Positions 43,680 through 52,861 of a stretch of DNA of 64,000 nt are shown one piece after another; the stretch's first letter is position 1, and each line of letters opens with the position of its first letter. The notes below the pieces were generated by a model, which did not search any database, was not told the origin of the DNA, and was given only the letters and a program-made list of their open reading frames with translations. The stretch lies in contig DISJ01000009.1 of NCBI GenBank assembly GCA_002421605.1, positions 441,719 through 505,718 on the forward strand, written 5' to 3'. The position numbers were made by a program, and so were the translations under genes. Origin of the DNA: Rhodobacteraceae bacterium UBA6213 (GTDB taxonomy: Bacteria > Pseudomonadota > Alphaproteobacteria > Rhodobacterales > Rhodobacteraceae).

Positions 43680-44858
43680 ATGCAAGGTGTGGTAATCGTA
43701 GGCGCGGCACGAACGGCAATGGGCGGACTGCAAGGGGTGTTCGCGCAAGTATCGGCGGCAGAGCTGGGTGGTGCTGCCATCGGCGCGGCGCTGACGCGTG
43801 CTGGGGTTGCTCCGGCTCGGGTGGACGAGTTGATTATGGGTTGCGTACTGCCAGCGGGGCAAGGTCAGGCTCCCGCGCGCCAGGCCGGTTTTGCGGCAGG
43901 GCTTGGGCAAGAAGTTCCCGCGACCACGCTCAACAAGATGTGCGGCTCGGGGATGCGTGCGGCGATGATGGCGCATGACCAGATTGCGCTGGGGGCGAGC
44001 GGGTTGATGGTTGCGGGCGGTATGGAAAGCATGTCGAACGCGCCCTATCTATTGCCGAAAATGCGCGCAGGTGCGCGCCTTGGCCACACGCAGGCGCTTG
44101 ACCACATGTTCCTTGACGGGCTTGAAGATGCCTATGATAAGGGTCGCCTGATGGGCACTTTTGCCGAAGATTGCGCGGGTGCCTTTGCCTTTGGCCGCGA
44201 GGCGCAAGATGCCTACGCTTTGGCTTCACTGAACCGTGCGCTTGCAGCCGAAGCCTCGGGCGCTTTCAAAGGTGAAATCGCGCCGGTAATGGTTACCACC
44301 AAAGGCGGTGTCAAAGTGGTGGCGGCCGACGAACAGCCCGCGCTCGCGCGGCCAGAAAAGATCCCGCTTCTGAAACCCGCGTTCCGGCAAGGCGGCACGG
44401 TCACCGCTGCCAACTCCTCCTCTATCTCTGACGGCGCGGCGGCCTTGGTGCTGGCGTCGAATGACGTGGCAAAGGCCGAGGGCCTTGCCATCCGCGCCCG
44501 CATTCTTGGCCACACCAGTCATGCGCAAGCTCCTGCCGATTTTCCAACCGCGCCTGTGCCGGCTATCGAAAAGTTGCTCAAGCGCCTCGGCTGGGCGATA
44601 AATGATGTCGATTTGTGGGAGGTGAACGAGGCTTTCGCGGTGGTGCCGATGGCGTTCATGGCGCGCCTTGGGGTGCCACACGAGCAGGTCAATATTCACG
44701 GCGGCGCCTGTGCGCTTGGCCACCCGATCGGCGCCTCGGGTGCGCGTATCATCGTGACGCTGCTGCACGCGCTGGAAACCCGCGGGCTCAAGCGTGGCAT
44801 CGCGGCGATCTGCATCGGCGGCGGCGAGGGTACGGCAATCGCTATCGAGCGCCCCTGA
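43680..44858 (+). CDS. Acetyl-CoA C-acetyltransferase (thiolase)
   Basis: A 392-residue thiolase. The acylated Cys is Cys88 in TTLNKMCGSGMRA, the catalytic His lies in NIHGGACALGHPIGASGARI and the second Cys in AICIGGGEGTA near the C-terminus. It condenses or cleaves acetoacetyl-CoA. No phaB or crotonase neighbour is present, so a PHB role cannot be read from context and I leave the symbol blank. Confidence 0.93.
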   Translation: MQGVVIVGAARTAMGGLQGVFAQVSAAELGGAAIGAALTRAGVAPARVDELIMGCVLPAGQGQAPARQAGFAAGLGQEVPATTLNKMCGSGMRAAMMAHDQIALGASGLMVAGGMESMSNAPYLLPKMRAGARLGHTQALDHMFLDGLEDAYDKGRLMGTFAEDCAGAFAFGREAQDAYALASLNRALAAEASGAFKGEIAPVMVTTKGGVKVVAADEQPALARPEKIPLLKPAFRQGGTVTAANSSSISDGAAALVLASNDVAKAEGLAIRARILGHTSHAQAPADFPTAPVPAIEKLLKRLGWAINDVDLWEVNEAFAVVPMAFMARLGVPHEQVNIHGGACALGHPIGASGARIIVTLLHALETRGLKRGIAAICIGGGEGTAIAIERP

Positions 44859-44922
44859 TTGAAACACCCCGCAATGGATCGCGGGCACCACGCTACCCCT
44901 GACCTTCGCCAGAAAGGCCCCT

Positions 44923-45378
44923 ATGCGCGTCGATTATGCAAACCTTGCTGCCACCATTGGCGCTCTTACCCACGGCGAAACCGATGAAGTGGCGCTGATG
45001 GCAACGCTCGCCTGCGAAATCCACCACGCGGACGATCGTTTCGACTGGACCGGGTTTTACCGCGTTGTCGCGCCAGAGCTGATGAAGATCGGCCCCTATC
45101 AGGGTGGGCACGGTTGCCTTGTCATCCCCTTCTCGCGCGGGGTTTGCGGCGCAGTGGCGCGCAGCGGCAAGGCGATGAACGTGCCCGATGTTGCAGCTTT
45201 CTCCGATCATATCGCCTGCTCTTCCACCACGCGATCCGAGCTGGTGCTGCCGGTGTATGGCCTTGGGGGAAGGCTGATCGGTGTGCTTGATATTGACAGC
45301 AACGCGTTGGCGGCTTTCAACGATGCCGATACCGTGGCGCTGCAAGCCATTCTTGCCGAGGTTTTCGGCGCGATTTGA
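44923..45378 (+). CDS. Free methionine-(R)-sulfoxide reductase (GAF domain)
   Basis: A 151-residue single GAF-domain protein. The three redox Cys of the fRMsr family are present: Cys65 in GGHGCLVIPF, Cys75 in SRGVCGAVA and Cys99 in HIACSSTTRSELVLPV. It reduces free methionine-R-sulfoxide and is an oxidative-stress enzyme. WTGFYRV near 42-48 and GVLDIDSNALAAF are also typical. Confidence 0.92.
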   Translation: MRVDYANLAATIGALTHGETDEVALMATLACEIHHADDRFDWTGFYRVVAPELMKIGPYQGGHGCLVIPFSRGVCGAVARSGKAMNVPDVAAFSDHIACSSTTRSELVLPVYGLGGRLIGVLDIDSNALAAFNDADTVALQAILAEVFGAI

Positions 45379-45438
45379 ATCGCTTGCGGCACGCGGTCAG
45401 TGCCCCCATAAGGCACTGCGGCGGGCGGAGACTGACAG

Positions 45439-46062
45439 ATGTGGCAAATCTATGCGGCTTTTCCGGCCGAGGCGCTGGTAGGCTTCGTCCTCGGCGGGTT
45501 GGTGGTCAATTTCGCGCCAGGGCAAGACATGTTTTTCGCCACCGCCTGCGGCATCAACGGCGGGCCGCGGGCCGGTGCGATGGCTGGTCTGGGGGCGGGT
45601 ATCGGCGTTGTCTGGCACGTCACGCTCGCGGCGCTTGGCCTTTCGGCGCTGATGGCGACGCACCCCGGCGCGCTTGATGCAATCCGCTGGGCAGGGGCGG
45701 CCTATCTGGCGTGGCTGGCTGTCAAGGCGTGGCGCGCGGGCAGCAGCGGCGGCGATAGCCGCGGCATCATCGACCCGTGGAGGGCGGTAGCGCGCGGATT
45801 TATTTCCAACGCGCTGAACCCCAAGCCGGTGCTTTTCATCCTCGCCTTTCTGCCCCAGTTCACCAACCCGGATTATGGCCCGACCTGGATGCAGATCGTC
45901 GCGCTCGGCTCGATCTTCGCATTCACCGGCACAATCGTGACGATGGGCTACGGTTTGTTGGCGGGCTATCTTGGCCGCTCACTCTTGTCGCGTATGGGGG
46001 CGGTCAACAAGGTCGCGGCGGTGCTGTTTGGCGGGCTTGCCGCAAAGCTTGCGCTCTCATGA
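45439..46062 (+). CDS. LysE family transporter
   Basis: A 207-residue protein with about six membrane segments. NFAPGQDMFFATACGINGGPRAGAMAGLGAGIG near 24-56 is the LysE/RhtB signature (PGP or PGQ followed by GxxxG), and NALNPKPVLFILAFLPQF near 124-141 is the second family stretch. It exports an amino acid or related compound. Its stop overlaps the pseudouridine synthase start in an ATGA. Confidence 0.88.
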   Translation: MWQIYAAFPAEALVGFVLGGLVVNFAPGQDMFFATACGINGGPRAGAMAGLGAGIGVVWHVTLAALGLSALMATHPGALDAIRWAGAAYLAWLAVKAWRAGSSGGDSRGIIDPWRAVARGFISNALNPKPVLFILAFLPQFTNPDYGPTWMQIVALGSIFAFTGTIVTMGYGLLAGYLGRSLLSRMGAVNKVAAVLFGGLAAKLALS

Positions 46063-46712
46063 GCGATTTCGTTTATGCCCCACCCGACGAGCCGTTGCAG
46101 ATTCTGCATGCAGACGCGCAGGTGCTGGTGGTCAACAAACCCGCTGGCCTGTTGTCGGTTCCCGGCAAGGGCGAGCATCTGGCCGATTGCCTGATTGCGC
46201 GGCTGCGGGCGGTTTACCCCGAGGTGTTGCTGGTGCACCGCCTAGATCTTGATACCTCTGGCGTCATGGTTTTTGCGCTTACGCCCTTGGCGCAGCGCCA
46301 TCTTGGTTGGCAGTTTGAAGAGCGGGTGACGAAAAAGGTCTATGTCGCGCGGCTATGGGGGCAACTGAGCCCACGTGAGGGGCGGGTTGACCTACCCTTG
46401 TGTGTCGATTGGCCCAACCGGCCTCGCCAGCATGTGGACCACGAGGTTGGTCGCCCGGCGCAGACCGACTGGCGGGTGGTGCGCCACGAGGCTGATGGAA
46501 CGACGCGGGTGCGGCTGATGCCGCTGACCGGACGCAGCCACCAGCTGCGTGTGCATATGAGCGAACTCGGGCACCCGATCTTGGGCGACAGGCTTTATGC
46601 CACCGGCGCAGCGCTCGATTTTCCGCGCCTGATGCTGCATGCGGAATCGCTGCGCTTTCGCCACCCAGACGGCGGCAAGGCGCAAAGCTACTCTTCACCC
46701 TGCCCGTTTTAG
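46059..46712 (+). CDS. RluA-family RNA pseudouridine synthase
   Basis: A 217-residue enzyme. The catalytic Asp lies in LVHRLDLDTSGVMVFAL near residues 58-74; VVNKPAGLLSVPGKG near 25-39 and LTGRSHQLRVHMSELGHPILGD are also diagnostic. The compact size and lack of an S4 domain point to the RluA-type 23S/tRNA enzymes. Start is the ATG at 46059 that overlaps the LysE stop. Confidence 0.93.
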   Translation: MSDFVYAPPDEPLQILHADAQVLVVNKPAGLLSVPGKGEHLADCLIARLRAVYPEVLLVHRLDLDTSGVMVFALTPLAQRHLGWQFEERVTKKVYVARLWGQLSPREGRVDLPLCVDWPNRPRQHVDHEVGRPAQTDWRVVRHEADGTTRVRLMPLTGRSHQLRVHMSELGHPILGDRLYATGAALDFPRLMLHAESLRFRHPDGGKAQSYSSPCPF

Positions 46713-46743
46713 GGTGGCATTTTGGCCAGCTTAAAGCCCTACG

Positions 46744-48183
46744 TCAGTCTGTGAACCAGCCAGAGATCGTCTTGCTGTCGAGAAACTCTTCGATCCCCCA
46801 GTGTCCGCCCTCGCGCGCGCGCCCAGACGCGCCGACGCCGCCAAAGAATGCCCCCGCACCGCGGCTGATCCCGTTCATTTCAACCATGCCCGAGCGTAGG
46901 CCACGCGCAAGGCGGTTGCCGCGGGTGCCATCCGTTGTTTGCACGTAGTTGGTCAGCCCGTAGGGCGTATCGTTAGCGATCGACAGCGCCTCTTCTTCGG
47001 TGTCGAAGGGAATAATCGACAGGACCGGGCCGAAGATTTCCTCGCGCGCGATCGTCATATCTGGCGTGACATCGGCAAAAACCGTGGGCCGCACGAACCA
47101 GCCTCGGTTCAGCCCGTCGGGGCGGCCGGGGCCACCGGCAATAAGCCGGGCCCCTTCGGCGATGCCTTTTTCAATCATACCTTGAATCTTGGTGTATTGC
47201 GCCTCGCTGACCACCGGGCCAATGTGGCGCCCAGGCTCGTGCGCCGAGCCGACGCGGGTGGCAAGCGCGGCTTGCCGGGCAGTCTCGACCGCGTCGGCAT
47301 AGGCTGCACGTTCGACCAGCATCCGCGTTGGCGCATTGCACGATTGGCCCGAGTTGTTGAAGCAGTGGCGCACGCCGCGCTTGACCGCCTCGGCATCTGC
47401 ATCGGCAAAGACCAGATTGGCACCCTTGCCGCCCAGTTCCAACGCCACCTTCTTCAAGGTGTCGGCGGCGGCCTTGGTGATGGCGATGCCCGCACGGGTG
47501 GAGCCTGTGAACGAAATCATCGCAACATCGGGATGCGTTGAAAGCTGGGTGCCAACGCCCAGCCCGTCGCCGTTTACAAGGTTGAAAACACCCGGCGGAA
47601 CGCCCGCCTCATGCATGATTTCGGCAAAGAGCAGCCCCGAAAGCGGCGCGATTTCGGACGGTTTCAGCACCATCGTGCAACCCGCAAGCAAGGCCGGAAC
47701 GACCTTGAGCGCGATCTGGTTCATCGGCCAGTTCCAAGGCGTTATCAGCCCCACTACACCCACGGGTTCGAACGAGATTCGGGTTCTGGGGGCGTGTGGG
47801 CCAAGCGGGCGCACAAACTCGAAGTTCTTGAAGGCAGTAATGAAATTCTTGATGTGCGAGCTGCCTGCGTTGACCTGATCGACACGCGCCATGTCGATTG
47901 GTGCGCCCATCTCAAGGCTGATCGCAGCACCCATTTCCTCGGTGCGCGCTGTATAGGCGGCAAGAATACGCTCGACCAGTGCCAGCCTATCTGCAGGCGC
48001 GGTGGCGCGCCAGCCGGGCAGGGCGGCGCGGGCCGCAGCCACGGCGGCGTCGGTATCGGCCTGCGCGCCAAGCGAGATCACCGCGCAGGCTTCCTCGGTC
48101 GATGGGTCATAGACGATGCAGTCGTTCGCGGCTGTTGGGGCGACCCAGCGGCCGCTGATGTAGAATTCGCGTTTGGTGATCAT
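46744..48183 (-). CDS. Aldehyde dehydrogenase family protein
   Basis: A 479-residue NAD(P)-dependent dehydrogenase. It has VGLITPWNWPMNQI near 137-150, GSTRAGIAITKAAADTLKK near 226, catalytic Glu in LELGGKGANLVFADAD near 249 and catalytic Cys in FNNSGQSCNAPTRMLV near 283. The FNNSGQSC form (rather than GQxC-C-A) is common in broad-specificity alphaproteobacterial ALDHs. Substrate unknown. I use the ATG at 48183; a start 11 codons earlier lacks family fit. It diverges from the 1-Cys peroxiredoxin. Confidence 0.91.
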   Translation of the reverse strand: MITKREFYISGRWVAPTAANDCIVYDPSTEEACAVISLGAQADTDAAVAAARAALPGWRATAPADRLALVERILAAYTARTEEMGAAISLEMGAPIDMARVDQVNAGSSHIKNFITAFKNFEFVRPLGPHAPRTRISFEPVGVVGLITPWNWPMNQIALKVVPALLAGCTMVLKPSEIAPLSGLLFAEIMHEAGVPPGVFNLVNGDGLGVGTQLSTHPDVAMISFTGSTRAGIAITKAAADTLKKVALELGGKGANLVFADADAEAVKRGVRHCFNNSGQSCNAPTRMLVERAAYADAVETARQAALATRVGSAHEPGRHIGPVVSEAQYTKIQGMIEKGIAEGARLIAGGPGRPDGLNRGWFVRPTVFADVTPDMTIAREEIFGPVLSIIPFDTEEEALSIANDTPYGLTNYVQTTDGTRGNRLARGLRSGMVEMNGISRGAGAFFGGVGASGRAREGGHWGIEEFLDSKTISGWFTD

Positions 48184-48254
48184 AAGGGCCTCCGAAATTG
48201 CGCGCCATGCTGGCATCAGCGCGCGTCCGCTGCAAGGGCTACGGGTTACCCAAA

Positions 48255-48264
48255 TTTGTACAAA
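48255..48264. repeat. 10-bp palindrome in the ALDH/peroxiredoxin divergent region
   Basis: TTTGTACAAA is a perfect palindrome in an AT-rich part of the 162-base divergent region, a plausible site for a dimeric regulator. Position only; no known operator matches. Confidence 0.4.
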
Positions 48265-48282
48265 ATTCGCAAGCGAAGGGGC

Positions 48283-48332
48283 TGAAACTTGGCATCGTAA
48301 TACTTAGATTTTTTCTCGAACATGAAACTTGG
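48283..48332 (+). repeat. Pair of 10-bp direct repeats upstream of the peroxiredoxin gene
   Basis: TGAAACTTGG occurs at 48283-48292 and again at 48323-48332, 40 bases apart, the second just before the ribosome binding site. The spacing is close to four helical turns, compatible with two bound regulator molecules, or with a small duplication of promoter DNA. Confidence 0.5.
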
Positions 48333-48345
48333 AAGGATTACGCAA

Positions 48346-48999
48346 ATGGGTTTGCGCATCAACGATATCGCCCCCGATTTTACCGCCGAATCAACTCAAG
48401 GAACGATACGGTTTCACGACTGGCTTGCTGGCGGCTATGCCATCATCTTTTCGCATCCCAAGGACTTTACCCCGGTCTGCACCACCGAATTTGGTGCCGT
48501 GGCGGTGCTGGCAAAAGAGTTTGAAAAGCGCAAAACCAAGGTAATCGGCGTTTCGGTCGACTCGGTTGAAGAGCACAAGAAATGGGTCGCCGACATTGCG
48601 GCGTTTGCTGGTAGCCCGGTCAACTTTCCGATCATCGACGACACGTCGCTGACCGTAGCCAAAGCCTATGACATGCTGCCCGCTGATGCCTATTTGCCCG
48701 ATGGGCGCACGCCCGCGCATTCGTCCACGGTGCGCACCGTCTTCATTATCGGGCCGGACAAGAAAATCCGTCTGATGATGTCTTACCCGATGTCGGTAGG
48801 CCGCAACTTTGCCGAGATTCTGCGCGCGCTTGACGCCGTGCAACTTACAGATGGCGCGCCCTTTGCAACTCCAGCCGATTGGCTGCCGGGGCAAGACGTG
48901 ATCGTGGGGCTTTCGGTTTCAACCGAAGATGCCAAGGCGAAGTTTGGCAAGGTTGATGTAAAGTTGCCCTACCTGCGCACCATCAAGCGGCCGGTCTGA
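48346..48999 (+). CDS. 1-Cys peroxiredoxin (Prx6 type)
   Basis: A 217-residue thiol peroxidase. Peroxidatic Cys45 lies in SHPKDFTPVCTTEFG; there is no second conserved resolving Cys at the usual 2-Cys position. The C-terminal extension (DWLPGQDVIVG, LPYLRTIKRPV) is the Prx6 form. The ATG at 48346 has GGAAGGAT upstream; an in-frame start at 48322 is possible but less well placed. Confidence 0.93.
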   Translation: MGLRINDIAPDFTAESTQGTIRFHDWLAGGYAIIFSHPKDFTPVCTTEFGAVAVLAKEFEKRKTKVIGVSVDSVEEHKKWVADIAAFAGSPVNFPIIDDTSLTVAKAYDMLPADAYLPDGRTPAHSSTVRTVFIIGPDKKIRLMMSYPMSVGRNFAEILRALDAVQLTDGAPFATPADWLPGQDVIVGLSVSTEDAKAKFGKVDVKLPYLRTIKRPV

Positions 49000-49003
49000 T
49001 CGC

Positions 49004-49549
49004 CTAATCCGGGACCATCGCGGCAACCAGCCGCGTAATATCGGCGGCCATGTCGTTGCGCGTGGCCGCCGCATCAGAAATTCCGACGGTCGCATTATAG
49101 AGAATGCGCCCGGCTTGCGCATCATTCAGCACAGCGCCAAGTGTGACAATCAGCCCGGTGCCGAGCGCATCTAAGCGCGCGGCTACTTTCGCCCGCGCCG
49201 CCAGTAATTCGGCGGCATGCGGCGAGGCGCGGACGGTGTCGAAAAGTATTCCGTGTTTTGCAATCAATGCCGCGGCGACGCGCGCACTGCGCCTGCCAGG
49301 ACCGCCAAGTGCTGCCATTGCTGCCGTGCGCAGAGTTTCGAAAAATCGGGCCGCAACCGCCTCGAAGGCGGCGTCCTTGGCGTGAAAATAGGCGTAGAGC
49401 GTAACCTTCGAAATTCCTGCCGCTTCAGCGATGCCTTCAACCGTGGTGCCGCGAAACCCATACGATAAAAACATCCGCTCGGCAGCGTCGATGATTTTTT
49501 CGCGCCGAGCGGCCTTTAGTGGCGATAGAGAAATGTTAGCGCCAGACAT
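49004..49549 (-). CDS. TetR-family transcriptional repressor
   Basis: A 181-residue regulator. The N-terminal HTH reads IIDAAERMFLSYGFRGTTVEGIAEAAGISKVTLYAYFHAKD, about residues 19-59 in all, a textbook TetR DNA-binding domain (key part: VTLYAYF). The C-terminal ligand/dimer domain matches the AefR-like group. The ATG at 49549 has AAGGA upstream. It diverges from a reductase gene across 70 bases holding a 28-bp inverted repeat, which it most likely binds. Confidence 0.93.
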   Translation of the reverse strand: MSGANISLSPLKAARREKIIDAAERMFLSYGFRGTTVEGIAEAAGISKVTLYAYFHAKDAAFEAVAARFFETLRTAAMAALGGPGRRSARVAAALIAKHGILFDTVRASPHAAELLAARAKVAARLDALGTGLIVTLGAVLNDAQAGRILYNATVGISDAAATRNDMAADITRLVAAMVPD

Positions 49550-49568
49550 GGGGTGGTCCTTGAAAAAA

Positions 49569-49596
49569 ATGAACGAAACATTATATATTCGTTCAT
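49569..49596. promoter_or_regulatory. TetR-type operator in the divergent promoter region
   Basis: A perfect inverted repeat, ATGAACGAA (49569-49577) and TTCGTTCAT (49588-49596), with a 10-base AT-rich centre that contains TATATA. It lies between the TetR gene and the reductase gene, so it can control both promoters. Confidence 0.82.
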
Positions 49597-49619
49597 AAAG
49601 TAAATTACTAGGGCGGTTT

Positions 49620-50651
49620 ATGATGGTTAAAACGGTTTTGGTGAGCGGTGCTACGGGATTTATTGCCGGGCATACGATCGAGCGGCTTCTGGCTGCAGGG
49701 CACAAAGTGGTCGGCACGGTGCGCGATCCCTCGGCTGAGGCCAAGCTGGCGCATTTTCGCGCAATGCCGGGCGCAGAGCGGTTGCAACTTGTTGCGGCCG
49801 ATCTGACAGATGCCGACCCGTTTTCACCCTATACCGATGTCGATGTCATTATGCATATGGCCTCGCCCTATCGGCCCAATGTTGCCGACCCGCAGCGCGA
49901 TCTGATCGATCCGGCGGTGCAGGGCACACTGTCGATGCTGCGCGCCGCCGCAGCGCAGCCACGCGTGCGTCGCGTAGTGTTGACCTCGTCAATGGCTGCA
50001 GTGACAGACGAGCCGGATGGGCGGGTGCTGACTGAGGCCGACTGGAACACAAAATCGTCGCTGACCCGCAATCCCTATTACTATTCAAAGGCACTTGCCG
50101 AGCGTGCGGCATGGGATTTTGTGGCGCGCGAGCGGCCGGGGTTTGATCTGGTGGTGATCAATCCGTTTCTGGTGATAGGGCCTGCTCATACGTCTGCCAT
50201 TAACGCTTCACCCGAAATCTTCGTCAACATCATCAAGGGCGTGTTTCCGGCAGTGTTTGCGCTGAACTGGGGTGTCGTCGATGTGCGCGATGTGGCCGAT
50301 GCGCATATCGCGGCGATGACGCGTCCGAATGCCGCTGGGCGTTACCTTTGCGTGGGTGGCGCAATGAGCATGGCCGAAGCGGTGGCGCTGATGCGCGCTG
50401 AAGGCTACGGCGCCAAGTTGCCACGGCTGGCGCTAACGGGTCCGATTGGCACCGCGCTGATGAAAGCGATCAGCTATACCCAACCCGCTGGCACTGGCAG
50501 CTATCTGCGCACCAACCTTGGCCGCACGCTGCGATATGATGCATCAAAATCGCAGCAGGAGCTTGGCATCAACTACCGCGACGCGGCCGCGAGCCTGCGC
50601 GATACGCTGGCTGATCTGGAACGCTGGGGGCATATCGCAAAATCTGCCTGA
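49620..50651 (+). CDS. NAD(P)-dependent epimerase/dehydratase (extended SDR reductase)
   Basis: A 343-residue Rossmann protein. The N-terminal nucleotide site is VSGATGFIAGHTIERLL near 8-24 and the catalytic YxxxK is Y153/K157 in NPYYYSKALAER. It resembles aldehyde/flavonol-type reductases more than sugar epimerases (NPFLVIGPAHTS, then VVDVRDVADAHI). Substrate unknown. Two ATG codons in a row make the start ambiguous by one codon. A bidirectional terminator follows. Confidence 0.86.
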   Translation: MMVKTVLVSGATGFIAGHTIERLLAAGHKVVGTVRDPSAEAKLAHFRAMPGAERLQLVAADLTDADPFSPYTDVDVIMHMASPYRPNVADPQRDLIDPAVQGTLSMLRAAAAQPRVRRVVLTSSMAAVTDEPDGRVLTEADWNTKSSLTRNPYYYSKALAERAAWDFVARERPGFDLVVINPFLVIGPAHTSAINASPEIFVNIIKGVFPAVFALNWGVVDVRDVADAHIAAMTRPNAAGRYLCVGGAMSMAEAVALMRAEGYGAKLPRLALTGPIGTALMKAISYTQPAGTGSYLRTNLGRTLRYDASKSQQELGINYRDAAASLRDTLADLERWGHIAKSA

Positions 50652-50668
50652 AGTGGTGCGTAGAATGC

Positions 50669-50699
50669 AAAAAGGCCCCGGATCGCTCCGGGGCCTTTT
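50669..50699. terminator. Bidirectional terminator between the reductase and pnp
   Basis: A 13-bp perfect stem AAAAGGCCCCGGA (50670-50682)/TCCGGGGCCTTTT (50687-50699), loop TCGC. It ends in T residues on the plus strand and begins with five A residues, giving a U-tract on the minus strand too. Confidence 0.92.
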
Positions 50700-50716
50700 G
50701 TCACTTTGGGTTGGCT

Positions 50717-52861
50717 TTAGGCCTCGCCGCCGTCTTTCTGCGCTTCGGGCGAGATTTCCGCGCCCGTTTCTTGATCGACCATCTTCATGCCAAGCCGGAC
50801 CTTGCCGCGCTCGTCAAAACCGAGAAGCTTGACCTTCACTTCCTGGCCCTCTTTCAGATACTCGTTCGGGTGGTTCAGCCGCTTGCCAGCAATCTGGCTG
50901 ACATGGACCAGCCCGTCGCGCTTGCCGAAGAAGTTCACGAAGGCGCCGAAATCGACAAGCTTCACCACTTTGCCGGTGTAGATCTTGCCTTCTTCCGGCT
51001 CTGCCACGATCGACCAGATCATGTCATGCGCCTTTTTGATCGATTCCGCGTTCGAGGATGCGATCTTGATCACACCGTCGTCGTTGATATCGACCTTGGC
51101 GCCGGAAACTTCGACGATCTCGCGGATCACCTTGCCGCCCGACCCGATGACTTCACGGATCTTATCAACCGGCACGGTCATGGTTTCGATTTTCGGGGCA
51201 TACTGGCTGAAGGCTTGCGCTTGCGTAAGCGACTTGGCCATTTCGCCAAGGATGTGCATCCGGCCTTCCTTGGCCTGCGCCAGGGCTTGCTCCATGATTT
51301 CGGGGGTAATGCCCGCAACCTTGATGTCCATCTGCAGCGAGGTGATGCCCTGCGCCGTGCCAGCCACCTTGAAGTCCATGTCGCCGAGGTGATCCTCGTC
51401 GCCGAGGATGTCGGTCAGAATGGCAAACCGGCCGCCGTCTTCAAGGATCAGGCCCATCGCCACACCAGCCACCGGTGCTTTCAACGGCACGCCTGCGTCC
51501 ATCATCGACAAGGACGAACCGCACACGGTCGCCATCGAGCTGGAACCGTTCGACTCGGTGATCTCTGAGACGATGCGGATCGTGTAGGGAAAGTCGGTCG
51601 CGGGCGGCAACACTGCCTGCAGCGCGCGCCACGCAAGCTTGCCGTGGCCGATTTCGCGGCGGCCGGGCGGGCCAAAGCGGCCAACTTCGCCAACCGAGTA
51701 AGGAGGGAAGTTGTAGTGCAGCAGGAAGTTCATCTTCGAGGTGCCGGTCAAGGCGTCGATGAACTGTTCGTCGTCGCCAGTGCCAAGCGTGGTAACCGCC
51801 AAAGCCTGCGTTTCACCACGCGTGAACAGTGCCGAACCGTGGGTGCGCGGCAAGATGCCGGTTTCCGAAACGATAGGGCGCACAGTGCGAGTGTCGCGGC
51901 CATCAATGCGCGGGGCGCCGTTGATGATGTCGCCACGCAGGATCGATGACTCGAGCTTTTTGAATGCAGAGCCGAGGTTTTCGTTGGCAAGGTCTTCTGC
52001 GCTCAACGTCGCCTTGACCGCCGCGCGTGCAGCATCGATGGCGTTGACGCGATCTTGCTTGACGCGCAGCGCGAAGGCGGCGCGCATTTGCGCTTCGCCC
52101 GCGGCTTTCACCTTGGCATACAGCGCCGAATAGTCCGGAGCGACGAAGTCGAAGGGCTCTTTGGCGGCCTCTTCGGCGAAGTCGATAATCAGATCAACCA
52201 CCGGTTTGATCGAGTCATGCGCGAACTTCACGGCACCGAGCATTTCGGCCTCGGAAAGCTCGTACGCTTCGGATTCCACCATCATCACGGCATCGCGGGT
52301 GCCCGCCACAACCAGATCGAGCCGCTGCTCTGGGTTTTCGCGCAGCTTGTGCATCGCTTCGCAGTCGGGGTTCAGCACATAGGCGCCGTTGACAAAGCCA
52401 ACGCGAGCCGCAGCGATCGGGCCCATGAAAGGCGCGCCCGAAATGGTCAGCGCGGCCGAGGCGGCGATCATACCCAGAATGTCGGGCTCGTTGACAAGGT
52501 CGTGGCTGAGCACAGTGACGATCACCAGCACCTCGTTCTTGAAGCCGCTGACAAACAGCGGCCGGATCGGCCGGTCGATCAGCCGCGAGGTGAGCACTTC
52601 CTTTTCGGAAGGCCGCGCCTCGCGTTTGAAGAAGCCGCCGGGCACTTTGCCCGCAGCGTAATAGCGTTCTTGATAGTGCACGGTCAGCGGAAAGAAATCC
52701 TGTCCCGGCTTGGCTTCCTTGGCGAAGGTCACGTTGGCCATGACCGAGGTTTCGCCCAGCGTGGCGATGACCGAGCCATCAGCCTGACGCGCAACCTTGC
52801 CGGTTTCCAGTGTGAGCGTCTCGTCGCCCCACTGAATCGATTTACGTGTAACGTTGAACAT
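50717..52861 (-). CDS. pnp: Polynucleotide phosphorylase
   Basis: 3'-5' phosphorolytic exoribonuclease of the degradosome, 714 residues. Two RNase PH cores (about 1-230 and 310-550) are joined by a helical domain; SPVAG-type catalytic stretch VKAPVAGVAMGLI and DILGDEDHLGDMDFKVAGT are present. A KH domain with GSGGKVIREIV (about 560) and an S1 domain with TGKVVKLVDFGAFVNFF (about 625) follow. It lies 298 bases downstream of rpsO on the same strand, the usual order. Confidence 0.98.
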   Translation of the reverse strand: MFNVTRKSIQWGDETLTLETGKVARQADGSVIATLGETSVMANVTFAKEAKPGQDFFPLTVHYQERYYAAGKVPGGFFKREARPSEKEVLTSRLIDRPIRPLFVSGFKNEVLVIVTVLSHDLVNEPDILGMIAASAALTISGAPFMGPIAAARVGFVNGAYVLNPDCEAMHKLRENPEQRLDLVVAGTRDAVMMVESEAYELSEAEMLGAVKFAHDSIKPVVDLIIDFAEEAAKEPFDFVAPDYSALYAKVKAAGEAQMRAAFALRVKQDRVNAIDAARAAVKATLSAEDLANENLGSAFKKLESSILRGDIINGAPRIDGRDTRTVRPIVSETGILPRTHGSALFTRGETQALAVTTLGTGDDEQFIDALTGTSKMNFLLHYNFPPYSVGEVGRFGPPGRREIGHGKLAWRALQAVLPPATDFPYTIRIVSEITESNGSSSMATVCGSSLSMMDAGVPLKAPVAGVAMGLILEDGGRFAILTDILGDEDHLGDMDFKVAGTAQGITSLQMDIKVAGITPEIMEQALAQAKEGRMHILGEMAKSLTQAQAFSQYAPKIETMTVPVDKIREVIGSGGKVIREIVEVSGAKVDINDDGVIKIASSNAESIKKAHDMIWSIVAEPEEGKIYTGKVVKLVDFGAFVNFFGKRDGLVHVSQIAGKRLNHPNEYLKEGQEVKVKLLGFDERGKVRLGMKMVDQETGAEISPEAQKDGGEA

